A stretch of 64,000 bases of DNA from Crotophaga sulcirostris (Eukaryota > Chordata > Aves > Cuculiformes > Crotophagidae). Positions within the stretch are counted from its first letter, which is position 1; each line of letters begins with the position of its first letter. The translations under genes and the position numbers were made by a program. Below, piece by piece: positions 37,053 through 50,298 of the stretch. Location: the NCBI GenBank assembly GCA_013397455.1, contig VYZB01000120.1:2220188-2284187 (forward strand). Reading direction: 5' to 3'. The notes beneath the pieces were generated by a model. That model was not told where the DNA came from. It worked only from the letters and a program-made list of their open reading frames with translations, and did no database searches.

Positions 37053-40000
37053 AAAGGGGCACTGCATATCCTCTGCCCTGCCTTTTTGGGCACCTGCTTT
37101 CAGATGACAACTTGGTGGCATGAGTCCCAGAAGCTCTCCCCTCTGCCAGCTCCAGGAGGAAACTCTTGTTTTCCAGGAGGAAACCAGGTTACAGTCTGGA
37201 GCCTCCCTTTGACCACAGTTTTTTTCCCCTAAAAGGGGACACTTTTTTTTTTAATTTACCAGCTCCCTCAGATAAACTTATTCTATACTTAGAAAATGTT
37301 TTACAAGAAAAATAATAGAAAATACAGTTTTAGCTAACATTAAAATATTTTTTATAACATCAGTTTTGATTCAATTACTATGGGAAGATTCACATCCCTG
37401 AAGACTTCACTACCCTCAATTTCAGAAATTTGTACCGGTGACAAATCTGGTATATTGTACACTGTTACTGCTTTCACAAATAATCTAGTAATGATATATA
37501 CTATTCTCTGGTTGAAAACAAAGAATGAAGTTGGAAACAACAATGGAGCTATGAAATTAAATATTGCTGAACTTCAGTCTTTTTCAAAACCAATGTTTGT
37601 GTGGCATATCAGAAACATTTGATTTCACCCTGAATTGAAACAATAACAAATTCTCAGATGTCAGCATTTCTTACAAAAATTATATTCCATATCTTAGCTG
37701 GTCTTGTCTAACAGGATTTTCTCAGCACTGTTCCCAAGGTTTTTCCTCCTTAAAAGATAGCATTAATACCTCCATGAAGACCTTTATTTTTCTTTCTTCA
37801 TTACATTTCTTTTAACTTATTGGTGTACACCTATTGACTTAATAATTAACATTATTGTGTTTCATATAATTAAATAACCAATGGTGTCTTATCAGAGAAT
37901 TCAATTCACTCTCTTTTCTTTTTAAAGCATCACTAAAAAGTTACAAAGTCATCAAGTCTTTCTCAAAGTGCAGCTAACTTCGAAGTTAGATGGAATTGCC
38001 CAGCAGACATTTGAACATCTCTAAATCACCTAGTCCTCTATGAGGTGAACACTTGTAAAAGGCTTGGAGTGAAGACCTACATCTCGTTTTTTCTTGTTCG
38101 CACTGTTTATCCCCTAACTTTGAATTCCTTAGGACACCCACCTTTTCCTGCGCCTGTCTTTCAGACCACAAACGTTTTAGATCAGGGTTCATATGTAGCT
38201 TTCTGCGTTCTCAGGGTTGGTAAATAAAAAATAAATTATAGTGAATATAACTGAAGAATTAGTATCAATACCTCAATAGGCACTGTAATTAGCAATACAT
38301 TGTTTGTGAGTTAAAACTTTTTATATTAAGTGACATGAGAAGTCTGAAGTGATAATCTATGTTATGACATTTTCCTTCCATTTCCAGCTGTGTTCTCTAA
38401 TAAAACCCTAAACAAGGTGCAGACATGCACTAGACTGTCATGCTACTGTTACATTGCCAAACAGGTAGCATGAATTTCCCTCAGCAAGCTATAAAAACTG
38501 CAGAAGTCAATGAAGCAGGATTTATGGTTACAGAAAGAGATTACAGAATGAGACTTAAGCACATGCTTAACTGCTTTGCTGAGCTAAGGCGTATATGGGG
38601 ACACTGATAACTTTAACATTTGCAAAATCCTTCATGATAGCAAACCACCATTAACCCTAAAATGGTTATATCGAATTACATCATGATGCCAGCAGCTTAT
38701 TAACAGAGCTTTTACTTTTAAAGGAAGTGAAACTGTTTTCTTACTGTATCCTTATTTCATATCTTGTAAAGGTGTTGGTTTCTATCATTTCGGTGCATAG
38801 TTAATGTAGACTGCTATCTATTTTTGTCATGACAGCTTAACTCTGCAAGATAGTACTGTACTTTTATTTCTAAGGAATAGATAATGAACTTCAAATAACA
38901 TGGAAAAAATATATGTAAGAGTGAAAATTATTGTCTTTTTTGAGGACAATAGATGAAATACTAAAAGGAATGTATTTAATTAGCAGTTCTTCTCTGGAGA
39001 TGGCACAAGTCATAATTTTTTAGATCTGATTTTAGAACAGACTGTAGTTGCAGTATAGAAGCAGGATTTTTTTTCCCATGGCTGGTTACAGTTATCATAA
39101 TAAAGCAACTTAAAGTGGTATAATTACATGCATGGCTTTGCAGCTCTAGGTTACTGATTCATATCCAGGTCGGATAACTAATAGCAGGAATTCATTCTCA
39201 GGAATTATAACTGATTTTGGTAGTGTTCAGGACACTTAAATAATGAAAAGGTGACAGTGCAGTGTTTATTCAATACTTTACTGTCATAAATTATCGTATA
39301 TGTTGTAGCTTCAAAACAAATCAATCCTCTCATAAATCTGATCACATGATTAACATGTGATATAAAAGATTTCAATGTCTTTATGTTTTCATCTTTAGCA
39401 AGATTATTTCAAGTAAATATATGTGGTCAAACTGCCTCTTGCATCAATATTCACACACACACAAACTCCGTGATCCTCGCTAATCCTTGAGCTGTTCCTC
39501 AGACTGATTTAGTCCTTATGGTGCTGCCTATGGATCTGCAAGATATCAGACCCCAGCAGTGGCTGGCAGCTGGGCTCCAGCCTGTTGTGTCCATACTCCT
39601 TTCCTTCCCAAAGCTCACAGGTTTAGGTTGGAAACCTTCACCTCCCCTGTCAGGGACTCCCAGCTACCTATCACCAGAGTCCTGGGAAATGGGTCCATTG
39701 ACTGTATGTGTAATGAATAGCTAGTCATAAAATACTACCTTTAAAAAACAAAGGAAATTATTTCACAAATGGAGAGCTGCTATTGATTTTCCAGCACAGT
39801 CTGTGTTGTCTGGATATTTAACTACTCAATCGAAGCTACTGGCATCCCTTGCTTGAGACATATGAGACGAATTGCTTCCCCGGGCTATATCCTCCATTTA
39901 TTTCAAATTTCATGTTCATTCCTCCAGGTAATGTGCATAAAATCTACACTATATAGATAGATAGATATACACACACTCATTTTCTGCAAGAGCACAAACT

Positions 40001-40094
40001 TGATCAAAGCATCATTTCATCTTTCTACATTTCTGCCTGATCCACCTTTCTTCCAATGCTAAGGACGACTAAGAAGTGCAAGAAGATGTATGAG
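37053..40094. other. Non-coding sequence, no gene seen
   Basis: AT-rich. There is a TATAGATAGATAGATATACACACAC microsatellite at about 39951-39977. Nothing else is recognised. Confidence 0.5.
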
Positions 40095-40893
40095 AGAATC
40101 ACAGCACAGCTGAGGTGGGAGGACACCTTTGGAGACTGTCTAATCCAGCTCCAGTTAAGCAGGATCACTTACAGCAGATTGCTCAGGACCCTATTCAGTC
40201 ATGTTTTGAATATCTCCAAAGCTGAAGAGTCAACCTCTCTGAGAAACCTGTTACAGTGTCTGACAGTCTCACAGCGTTTTTTCTATGTTTAAATGATATT
40301 TTCTATGTTTTGGTTTGTGCCCATTGCCTCTTGTCCTCTCACTGGGCACCATTGTGAAGAGCCTGGCTCCATCTTCGCACTCTCCCTTCAGGTATTCATA
40401 AGCATTGATGAGATCCCCCTGAGCCTTCTCTTTTCCAAGCTAAACAGACTGAACTCTCTCAGCATTTCCTCATAGGAGAAATGTTCCACTCCCTTAATCA
40501 TTTTTTATGCTGCACTCTCTCCAGTATGTCTAGGTCTTTCTTGTGCTGGGGAGCTCACAACTGGACAGAGGACTCCAGATGTGTTTTACCAGTGCTGAGT
40601 AGAGGAAAGATCTCCTCCCTTAACCTGCTGGTGATATTTTCCTGTTAGAGAGTTACATAAGATGGTGTTGGTCGTCTTTGCCACAAGAGCATGTTGCTGA
40701 TTGATGATCCACTTAGTGTCTACCAGGACTCCCAAGTACTTTTCTGCAAAGCTGCTTTCTAGACAGCCAACCTTCTAGCCTGTCCCTGGTGCATGGGGTT
40801 GTTCCTTCCCAGGTGCAGGACTTTGCACCTCTTCTTGTTGAACTCCATGAGTTTCCTGTCAGCCCATTTCACCAACCCGTCAAGGTTCCTGTA
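40095..40893 (-). mobile_element. CR1 LINE, about 0.8-kb 3' portion
   Basis: The plus strand begins AGAATCACAGCACAGCTGAGG (antisense of the CR1 3' end). It continues with TTGAATATCTCCAAAGCTGAAG, GTTTGTGCCCATTGCCTCTTG, AGATCCCCCTGAGCCTTCTC, TTTCCTCATAGGAGAAATG and CCAGTGCTGAGTAGAGG, and ends with the segment encoding the RT C-terminal region. On the minus strand that last part reads like KWADRKLMEFNKKRCKVLHLG, typical of CR1 ORF2. Stops and frameshifts are present, for example a stop shortly after that motif. It is 5'-truncated at about 40893. Confidence 0.92.
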
Positions 40894-40954
40894 AGTGACA
40901 GATATTGGGGTGATTCAAGGACAAGGCTCTATACAGGCAGCCAGCTTTGAGTAG

Positions 40955-41034
40955 CCGCCCTGCTTCAGCAAAGGAGTTGGACCAGATGACCTCCAGAAGC
41001 CCCTTCCAACCTCAACTATCTGGTCATTCTGTGA
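40955..41034 (+). mobile_element. CR1 LINE 3'-terminal fragment (opposite orientation)
   Basis: CCCTGCTTCAGCAAAGGAG, GTTGGACCAGATGACCTCCAG and CCCCTTCCAACCTCAACTAT lead to a tail ending ATTCTGTG at 41026-41033. This is the last roughly 80 bp of a CR1 in the plus direction. It abuts a minus-strand CR1 endonuclease segment on its right, and a minus-strand CR1 3' portion lies 60 bp to its left, so it appears to have inserted into an older CR1. Confidence 0.88.
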
Positions 41035-41043
41035 AAAATTAAT

Positions 41044-41425
41044 CTTCTTCCAGTTACCTGAAGAAGGCACCTTACCTATTTCTTCCTGTTCAGCTGGTCT
41101 GTAGCACACATGCACCATAATGAAACTCATCTTGTTGTGCCACCTAATCCTGACTGATAAGCTCCAAACTGGGTGACCATCCATCTCCAGGCAAAGCTCT
41201 ATGCGCTCCTGCAAATAATTCTCTCAAATAATGGGCAACTCCCTCTCCTTGCCTTCATGGACTGTCCATTCCAAAGTTCCCATATCCGTTCATTCAGCAC
41301 TCCAGTCTTGTGAGCTATCCCACCATATCTTGCTAAGACTGCAATGAGGTCGTAGCCCTGCAACTGCACATAGACCTCTAATTCCTCCTGTTTGCTCCCC
41401 ATGCTGCACAAACACTTCAGAGAGG
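41044..41425 (-). pseudogene. CR1 ORF2 endonuclease (APE-like) domain fragment
   Basis: Minus-strand frames match the start of CR1 ORF2, the apurinic/apyrimidinic-type endonuclease that nicks target DNA. From right to left they show CSMGSKQEELE and QLQGYDLIAVL (about 41330-41411), then, after a frame change, WWDSSQDWSAE (ending near 41290), then MQERIELCLEMDG, VRIRWHNKM and VHVCYRPAEQEE (about 41070-41214). Coding is split over at least two or three frames, so it is inactive. It ends abruptly at the plus-strand CR1 tail at 41034. It may belong to the same ancestral element as the 3' portion at 40095-40893, with most of the RT region missing, or be an independent copy. Confidence 0.8.
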
Positions 41426-42612
41426 CACCATGATTTTCCAGGAAGAGTATGAAAGCTTCTCAACTTCATCATCTCTGATGCTGCCCAAGCTGCTCATCTC
41501 CGGCAGATCCTTCGCTTGGCAGCACAGACCCTCCACCAATGTCCACCTCTGAGGAGCAGGGAAAGAGTCCACCTCCTGTTGTCCCAGCATCAGTGAGGGG
41601 ACCCAGGCACTGCAGCAGCCTCAGACCCAAACAACTGTGTCTTCCTTTGGGAGTTCAGGCTGCGTCGAGGCCTCTGGTATACTGGTATAGCTGCTCCAGC
41701 TGGTGCTGGGGACCATGACCTGAGGGCCCATTGCTGCAGAGCACCATTTCTGGTTCCATTTTCCATGCCTTTCTGCATAAATGGCTGCCCAGACTTCTGT
41801 GCCTGATGGCTGTCTCTGTTTATAGCCCTCTCAGGTAGGGAGGATGAAGGTTTCTTGAAGAAGCTGAAGCTTTCTGGAGCTTTCCATAGGACCAGTGTGG
41901 ATTGCGCAGCAGGAACAATCCTTGTGCTGCAGATTTTAAAGCAAAGTAGTCTCACTAAGTCACACTATGAGACCTGTGAACTTGCAGCCAGCTTGAAGGA
42001 AATTCATTAAAGCAAAAACACTGAAGAAACAGAGAGGAAGGAAATGCCAAGCTGTAGGCCAAGGAGAAGCAATCTGGAGCTGAGGTTTGGAAAAGGATGA
42101 CTACTGTGCTTCAAAGAAACAGCAAGGGAGTTTCAGGCCACAGTGTTGGGAGAGAACAAAGCTCCTGAACAAATAAACAAGTGCTGACAGTAGTGAATGA
42201 AGAGAGTGGTTGTGAAACAAACAAACAAGCCCTGAAACAAATTCCTAACAGCATCATTCTCACTAGGAATGTGGCAGGAGCTCCCCTGTCTCTCCCAAGG
42301 CACTTCTGTACAACATCTGGACAGGTGGTTGCATATACCCCTAATGACAATATGAAGACTGGCACAAAAACAGCTAGAAAAGAGAAGTTGTAAATGGCAG
42401 ATCTGAAAGATGCTTTCAGCATCCAACAGAGTAGTTTTTCCCAGAAACCACTTGCCAACATCCTGACACACAAACACCTCTATATTTATACAGTATGTGA
42501 TTTATATCTTGCCAGTTGCAATATATGTCTCTTTAGGGATGGCTTCTATCCATACTGGCACCAGCAAAGAGCTCACAATATTTCTGCTCTTGAGAGATTA
42601 AAAAGAAAATAA
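41426..42612. other. Unassigned segment with long open frames, possibly CR1 5' sequence
   Basis: This lies directly upstream (minus direction) of the CR1 endonuclease fragment. Frames of 121 codons (41590-41955 minus) and of 120 and 114 codons (42111-42477 minus, two phases) are open, and plus-strand frames run 42181-42393 and 42394-42612 separated only by a stop. The position is where CR1 ORF1 or inter-ORF sequence would be expected, but I see no recognisable ORF1 motif. Confidence 0.25.
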
Positions 42613-45600
42613 CTATGTGATGTGTCAAAGAGAGGTAACAGAAGCTGGATATATGTCAACGAAAGCCTTTTAGCACTAAAATACAGACAAGGTACCTGAT
42701 ATGCAGATTGTTCTGAAATTCATCACTTTTGAAGATAAAGCATGCAATTAGAAGGTTTTTCTTCTCTTTATGGGGTGATTTATATAACACTACTTTCCTT
42801 AATAAGACATTGTATAAACATTTTTGCTCTTTATGGGATTTTACAGCTAAAACACTGTCCAACATGGGAACACTTCTCATTTTGTTGTTTCCTTCATCAG
42901 GTTAGTGGCCCAACTGCTGTATGGCAAATCCTGTGTGACAGTGCAGAAAGAGGGGCAGTCTATGCCCACCACAACATCATCCAGTCGGACAGAGACTCAC
43001 ACGTGTGTAAAAATAAAGAATATATTCTCCTAATTTCACAGGGAATTAAGGACGATCAGGATTTTTCCTGCTTTTGTTGGAAAATGCCAGCTCATCAAAA
43101 TCGAACCTATTTTTAGGAAGCATCTTCAAGAGTCTACTGATTTGGGGCAGATGTTTGAAAATGCTGGAAAAAATTATTTTAACTGATTAGATTAAATTTT
43201 GCTGTCTTTTTGTGGACTGTATTCAAAAGGAAATACAGAAAGTAAGGTTACCCAATATCGCGTACTGTGTTTGACTCTGATGCTATTTAGAGTAACGTGC
43301 CCCACATTATTTAAATGCAATCCCTCTTGAAGCTGGGCCACCTTCCAGCAGGAATACAAGAGTCATGGGAGTGGGTGGAGATACTAGAGAGAAGACTAAC
43401 AGCTTTCACTCTGAGTGCTCTGGATATGTATTCTGCTTTCTAAAGATATGTGCTACAGATACGGTTTATTCTGCTAGCTTGTAAAAACTGTGGGTTAGTT
43501 TCACACCTTCCTTCTCCTGTGTAGAAAACAACCAGCACCAAGATCATTCCAAGATCCTTGCAGAGAAACCCCCAATACAGCATCATTCTGTGGTTTCATG
43601 GTTACGAGCCTTATGAGGATGGGTTGGTGGGGGAGTTCCTTGGCTTTTGTTCCCATCAATGACCATTTATGTACAGTACATTAAATATGTTGGATAAAAT
43701 ATACAACACGGGAAGGTGCAGTGACAAAAATCACTGTTTTCCTTGAGCCAAGTTCAGGTCCTGACCACTAATTCGCACAGTGTTATGTGCAGCAATTTGC
43801 CCTTTCCAGCCCAGTGAATCCTGGCTTCTTCCCTGCACAGCCCCAAAGCTCCCTGCCTACAAGGTGCTGCCACCTTTTCGCACACCCTTTTTGCTTACAC
43901 TCCTAGATCCTGCCTCAGGGGGAGTCCAAAGAAAATGAGCAAGGGTTTTCAGTGACCCAAGCAACAGATCAAACAAGCAGGAGTTAGGTATTTGTAAGCA
44001 AGAGGATCTAGTCAGAGCAGTAGTTACCACTGCATTTAGTAAGGGGCCTACATGGCCTTCTTTTTTGACAAGTGTTGGGCATGTGGAGAGTCAATAAGGT
44101 AACCAGGCTGGCCTGAGTTGGTTATAAACATTAGCTTAGCAGAGTTTTTTACAATTGCAATTTTGGACTTAAAGCCTAAATTTTACCTGACTCACATTTT
44201 ACATTCTGGAGTCTTATCTGAGGTATGGCTTGCGAGCACCAGGCACTCCAGGGCCTTTTGTTTTCCACAGAGGACACAGCTCATCCAGCCTGGTGGATCT
44301 CCATGCACCTGTCATTAACTAGAAGACCAACACTCAACATTTTGTGTTTTCCAAGCACATACAAATGCTTTACGATAACTAAGCATATGTATAAGTTGTA
44401 GGTTACCTGTAAAATACTCTGACTTCAACAAGAGTGAAGGTGTTACTCTCACACATGGAGAGGTTTACTTCACGGTCCCCTTTCTTCTTATATTCCCTGT
44501 CTTCGCTCTCTCTACAACCAACTTCTTTTGCTTCTTCTGTATTTGTTAATTGAGTTTATGTGAGGGTAAAATTTTTCTGAGGCTTCTTTTAAAGCACCAA
44601 TATTTTTTAGGGTTTCAGACTGTATGGATGGGCACACAAATAAAATAAGAAACATGAGAATAACTAGTGTAATAGAACTGGGAAAATAACTAGTTTTCCA
44701 TTGTGTTGGCAGTTCTGAAAAATAGCAAAATCGTTGGTTCCATTTTCAGGTTTTATTTACATTAAGAATATAATTAAAATATACATTTGAAAACAACTTA
44801 TTTTAGAAAATGTTAAATGGAACGGTCATTTTAAAAAATGTGTTTAATTTTTTAATTGAAAAAGTTTTACTGAAAAAAAAGCTGTAATATTGTGAAGAAT
44901 GTCATCTGACTTATATCTGCATTTTTGGTGGAATGAAGTTGCAATTGGATTTTTGCCTGTGTCTATTAATCGCTCCTTAGAGAACTAAATTAATATTCTT
45001 TATCATCACAGTTTATACTGAGAAGGCTAAACAGAAAGATCTAAGCAGTGTTTCTTGCTGGAGGGAGCAAGGATTATATTTCAAGAAACCTTAGGGCTCT
45101 GATGGATGACTTGTCTGGTATTTAGCAATGGTGCCAGCACTTTGCCCATACCTCTGCTTGTGGTTTTCATCTATCAAGCAGACGCTGAAAGCAACTTAAC
45201 TTTAGCTTGATATAGCAGGGTGAACATCTATCAGTTAGAGTTTGCGTTAAAATGTCAGTTCTGAAACTGCCAAAGGTGAGAACCTGGCACTTCAGCCACC
45301 CCGTTCCACACGCACTAACTTCCACATGCAGATGAAAAGGGCAGGATTGGAAGCAATGCTACTGGTTTAAACACCTCAGCAGGAATTCTTCTGTCAGCGC
45401 CCTTGTTTTTCAAACCATGTCTTTATCTCTCCATGATCAAGGACTATTTTGACTTTCCCAGGACTGCTGAGCAAAAAAAAAAAAAAAATTCACCACTTAT
45501 GAAAGTTAATGATGTAGATCAAAACTAAGAAATGCCCCTTCAAAACTCAGTTTCCTAAACCTTACAAAGGAAAAAAATGGAGGCAGATATCCCGAATGGA

Positions 45601-46380
45601 GCAAAATAAATCAGATAGCAAAAAACTTCCCCAAGCACAGAAGAAATTTTTCATCGGGGTAAACCTTGGTGAGCCTGTCCGTGATCCACACTTTCTTTGT
45701 AGCACAGGTAGCCACAACAATGAATCTCAGCCCCCCACTTTTGTAGGCCACCAGGAGACAAAAGGATTTTGCCAAATATGCCCTATTGGGCACTACTAAC
45801 ATATCATTACCTAGTATAATTGACAAGGTACATTTCCTAAGACCTCTCTAAAGATCTTTTGGATAACGTAGATAATGAAGGTCTGTATTATTTCCATAGA
45901 TCTTCTAGATTAATCTAACATACTGACTATCATTAAGAAAAAAAATACTCTGCAGTCACTACATGCATGTCAAAACTAACACAAAAGATTCTTCCCCCAC
46001 ATGTTGCCAAATATTTTTCTTTCAGTTATCAGAAATATGTCATTCAAGTCAAATATTTTCTGCACCTGTGTTCCGTAAGGTTTGTATTTGATGGATTTGG
46101 ATTTGAATGGAAAAAAAAGATGTTTATATGTTCTAGTAAAATATATTCATGGATATGAACTTCTGTGTAATGTAAAGTAGAAATCTGTTATGTACCCTTG
46201 TCCAATTAATACTGTTGCTAGAACCTGAAGATGTAAAGAGTTCATATGGAAAAATAACTACAGATTAGGAAAAAAATCATATGTGTTATAAAAAATTTTA
46301 ACAGCTAAATAGCAGCTGATTATGCAGACTTGAAAGCTTAGGTTCCCAATTTCATGTAAGTAGTTTATGTTAAAATAAAT
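42613..46380. other. Non-coding sequence, no gene seen
   Basis: A 124-codon plus-strand frame (42742-43116) has no recognisable features. There is an A-run at about 45473-45488. The rest is AT-rich unique sequence. Confidence 0.5.
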
Positions 46381-46666
46381 ATCACAGTATCACAGTATTA
46401 CAAGTTTGGAAAGGACCTTTGAGATCATTGAGTCCAACCTATAACCCAACACTAACACCAGCCCATCATCTAAACCATGACACTCAGTGTCTCATCCAAT
46501 CTCCCCCTAAACACCTCCAGGGACGATGACTCCACCACCTCCCCGGGCAGCACATTCCAATGGCCAATCACCCTTTTACTGAAGAATTTCTTCCTAATAT
46601 CAAGCTTAAACCTCCCCTAACAAAGCTTGAGACCATGTCCTCTTGTTCCATCACTGGTCACCTGGA
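46381..46666 (-). mobile_element. CR1 LINE 3' end, variant-tail subfamily
   Basis: It begins on the plus strand with ATCACAGTATCACAGTATTAC, the same tail (in antisense) as the copy at 19385. It is then colinear with that copy through CCAACCTATAACCCAACAC, CACCTCCAGGGACGATGAC, CATTCCAATGGCCAATCACC and ACAAAGCTTGAGACCATGTCC, ending within ...GGTCACCTGG. The ORF2 frame is interrupted: a stop follows the [11 protein letters not shown] stretch. It is 5'-truncated at about 46666. Confidence 0.92.
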
Positions 46667-49600
46667 ATATTGTATCTAGTAGCCTTTTTATATAGTATTT
46701 ACATTTCATATACACATTTACATGTGTAAATACAGTCTGCATGTTTGTGTGTGTATGTGCATTCCTGCGTGTCACAAATTCAGTAAAAATGTTGTTCTCT
46801 AACATAAATCCACTTGATGTATCGGTGGCAGAATGAAGAAACAATCCCATTATATATAAAAAGTGTGCATGTTCTGTTTTTATTCATCTTTCCTTCTGAA
46901 CTTGTTCAGAAGCTCACCTGGCAGTGATGAACTGCACTGGTCACATCTACAAAGAAAGTGCTGATGCTGTAAGCAGGTAGTAGGATTGTTCTAGTCCTCA
47001 GCTCTACATGTATCTGGGTTTGGGACTGTAGCATCGCGTAGGCTTGCATAGCATGAAAGTAATAAAAAGCGAGCACTTTATCAAAGGTCACAAGCAATGT
47101 GGTGAGGGTGGCTTGTCCTACCCTATACTCGAGGTATCAACTCTACCAGCTCTGCAGCATTAGAGACAAAAATGTGAAAAGACTCCTATTTCCAGTGGCC
47201 TTCTCAAGATGAGGTGTGCTGGTACGATGTTCCAGGAGTTAGCTTCTTTGGGGACTGTGGTTCAGAGCACTGCATACACAAAAGTCTGATGCCATTCTGT
47301 GCACAGTGCAGCTGCCAAATTTAGGTCTTCTCTAAGTTGCAGAACAAGAACATCTTCTTCCTATTTCTACATTTCTGGTTTGGTTGAAGTAGAAGGATTT
47401 CACATTCGAGTCGTGCTGCATTCACACCCCAACCTGTAATCAACAGTGTGAATATTGAAAAAAAGGCACAGGACAAAAATACTCTGCAAGTGCCAAATGC
47501 ATAAACACAAGAGCAGTTCCAGCAACTTATTTTTTAAACGTTTCATAAAAATGAAATCTAAAAGATGTTATTCATTACCACCTGGAGTACGATTTCACAG
47601 CATGTTATTATACTCTGAAGTAGTTACTACTTTGTTACTGATCCGGGTTGGTGAAACAGCACTCCAACCTTGATTCCCTGGGCTTAGGTAACCGAGCAGT
47701 GAGTGGAAACCTGCGAGTCCTCTATTCAGTTTGGTAAACACGGGCTTGTCTGTCACTTCTCATTGTTCCTCTTCAAAGTACAGTCGCCACCTTATCTGGC
47801 AACAGCTTTCTTGAAGAGTGCTGCTCATGTGAAATAATCTTTCACCACCGAGGCCAGAATTTCCCTAACACAAGAAGAAACATTTATCTTGCTGTTAATG
47901 GTTAATTAATTTTGAAAATGTATATTACAACACAATAAAAAAAAAGAAAAAAAAGCCAGGCCGGACAATGGAGCAAAATGTCCCTTCCTCAAATTGACTC
48001 CTATTTAGTTCTTCCAATGTCATCCAAAACACAGATAACTTTTCTTTCATGAATTGTTCTCCTGAATGATTTATACATGTTGTGTTATCTGAGGCCCTTT
48101 CCAGATCCCCTTGTGGTTTCAGCCAGCCATCAGCTGCATAATTGTTAATTTTAACACTATAAAAGGTTCTGATGCTGAGGAGATAAAGCGTCGGAGGAAG
48201 AATTAATTGAAATGTATCTTCTAATCACACTGGTTCCCTACTTCCAGTTCCACAAAAATTATACATTGGATTCGAGGTTAAAATAAATTTACATTTGTGC
48301 TACCCATAAAGCTTTCGGACTAGTAGAAAATAGATAAGTTAATTGTTTCTAAAACCCATAAAGGGTTTACCCTGAGAATAATTCAGGGCAGTCTCCTGTT
48401 CATAACACACAGCACCGTGAGCAGCCGGATAGAGGATTCTTCCCAAGCTGCTGCAGACATAATTGGTCAGGAGATATGTGACAGGAGTCTTTTACAACAG
48501 CAGGTGATAGACTGACAGAAAAGGAGCTCAAGCTCCACCAATATTTAATCTGGATATTAAACACTCTATGCTTCCTAGAGCTACTAATACTTTTTTTTCC
48601 AATGTTTACTCTCTGCCTGTATGCTTCAAGTGAAGTATTATGAGGTAAAGCTAACAGGTTTTGATTCTTTCATTTACATTTTTATTATAAATATATAAAT
48701 ACATACAAAATGTGAAAAATTAGTTTTAAAGGCTATTTGGAGGAACACAGTTGGGGCAAATTAATGCAGAAATCATAGGATTCATATTTAATTTATGATT
48801 AGAAGACTGTAAAAGGCCATCCTCCTTTAACTGAGGACTCCAAAATAGCTGAGAATACCAGCTATATCCCTGTTAAGCCTTTGTTTCAGCACTATCACTA
48901 TTAACAAATGTATTTTGCAAGGTTTTTTAGAAACGGGCTTTCACTGTGTACTGTGTATGTTTTCTGGGTGCAGAAGAGAGTAAAAAGAGGCGACAAGGTT
49001 TGATGCTTTACATATTCACCCTCTGTTCGCATGGGGAGGGAAGATGTACCAGAGCACCAGCTTCTTACCTGTAAAAAAAACCAGCTCAGACCCTACCCAG
49101 GGAAAAAATTGTGGTGGTTTCATCTAAGAACTCAGCAAATGTTTTTCCACACAATAAAGACACCGCAGTTCTGCCGTAAGGAGATAGAGTGTAAAAACAG
49201 CAACAAACTGAGATGAAGAGGGACTGAGAGAAGCCGGGAGGGAAACTTACACAGCACCTGCCCACACTGTACTTGGATTTAGTCCATTTCATGAGTCCTA
49301 CTTTCATGAATACCAAATTCAACTAATGCAGTGTAAGAAAAGACCGGTATTAGAATCTGCTTTACGCTAAGATGCATTATCACTTGAAGAACATTTTATT
49401 GCTTAGTAAGATACTCAATATTTCCCCTCCCTATTAGGTCTCACAGAAAATAATAGCGTGTTAGTTGTTTCAAGTCACAGAGCAAAAGCAAGGATTATAC
49501 AGCTATAATTTTAGGACACAAAGGCACAGCGTTCCAGAGCAAACAAAGATGCCAACTGAGCTGAGAACATACTTGGATATTACACAGCATATTTTATTAA

Positions 49601-50245
49601 GAACATAAGAGCATCATCAAAAGCTCTCCTCAGCAGAGCTCAAGTATGGCATGTGGGGACAGAAATAGGCAAAGTTTGGTCATTATGATTCGTGGAAGAC
49701 ACTTCCCATTTCTCAGCAATCCATGTCTTTAATTACATTTTCTGTATAAGCTGAATGTAGGTAGGTAGAACTGTAGGCAGCATTACAATGCAGCAAACAG
49801 AGCATCAATGATTTTCTAAGCCTGGGATGCTGAGTATTTTATTTTGCTTTTAAATCCATACTGTGGCGGGCACTTAATGTATACAATAGAAAAGTAGATA
49901 TGTCCCAATCAGTTTATAACATAGTACTAAGAAAATGCACAATAGAGCAACCAGATATATAAAAATAGATTAATACAAAGAAATCTAATCTACTGCAAAG
50001 CTATAATTCAATCCTTCTGCAACACAAGTGTAAAGCTATACTGACTTATGAATAGCACAAGAATCCATATAGCCAGAGCTATACAACCTATGTCAAATAA
50101 AAACCCTTGAATTATTGTTTATCACTGTTAACTTCATTTTAATTTTTAAAGAAGGAAAAAAAATCTAATGATTATGTCAATAAATAAGCATTATTAAATT
50201 ACATTTTTTTACTGAGCACATATGAGAAATGTTAAGGTTTATACG

Positions 50246-50298
50246 CTCCCTTTCCCCCCTCCCTTTCTCCCCCCTCCTTATCCTTTCTTTTTTTCTCC
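50246..50298 (+). repeat. Polypyrimidine tract
   Basis: The tract has 34 uninterrupted pyrimidines (50246-50279), one A at 50280, then 18 more pyrimidines. It contains a near-duplicated CTCCCTTTCCCCCC / CTCCCTTTCTCCCC motif. It could adopt H-DNA or a triplex. No adjacent exon is apparent. Confidence 0.8.

Noticed and set aside
42742..43116. 124-codon plus-strand frame
   Set aside because: The hydrophobic start reflects T-rich composition and no protein family was recognised.
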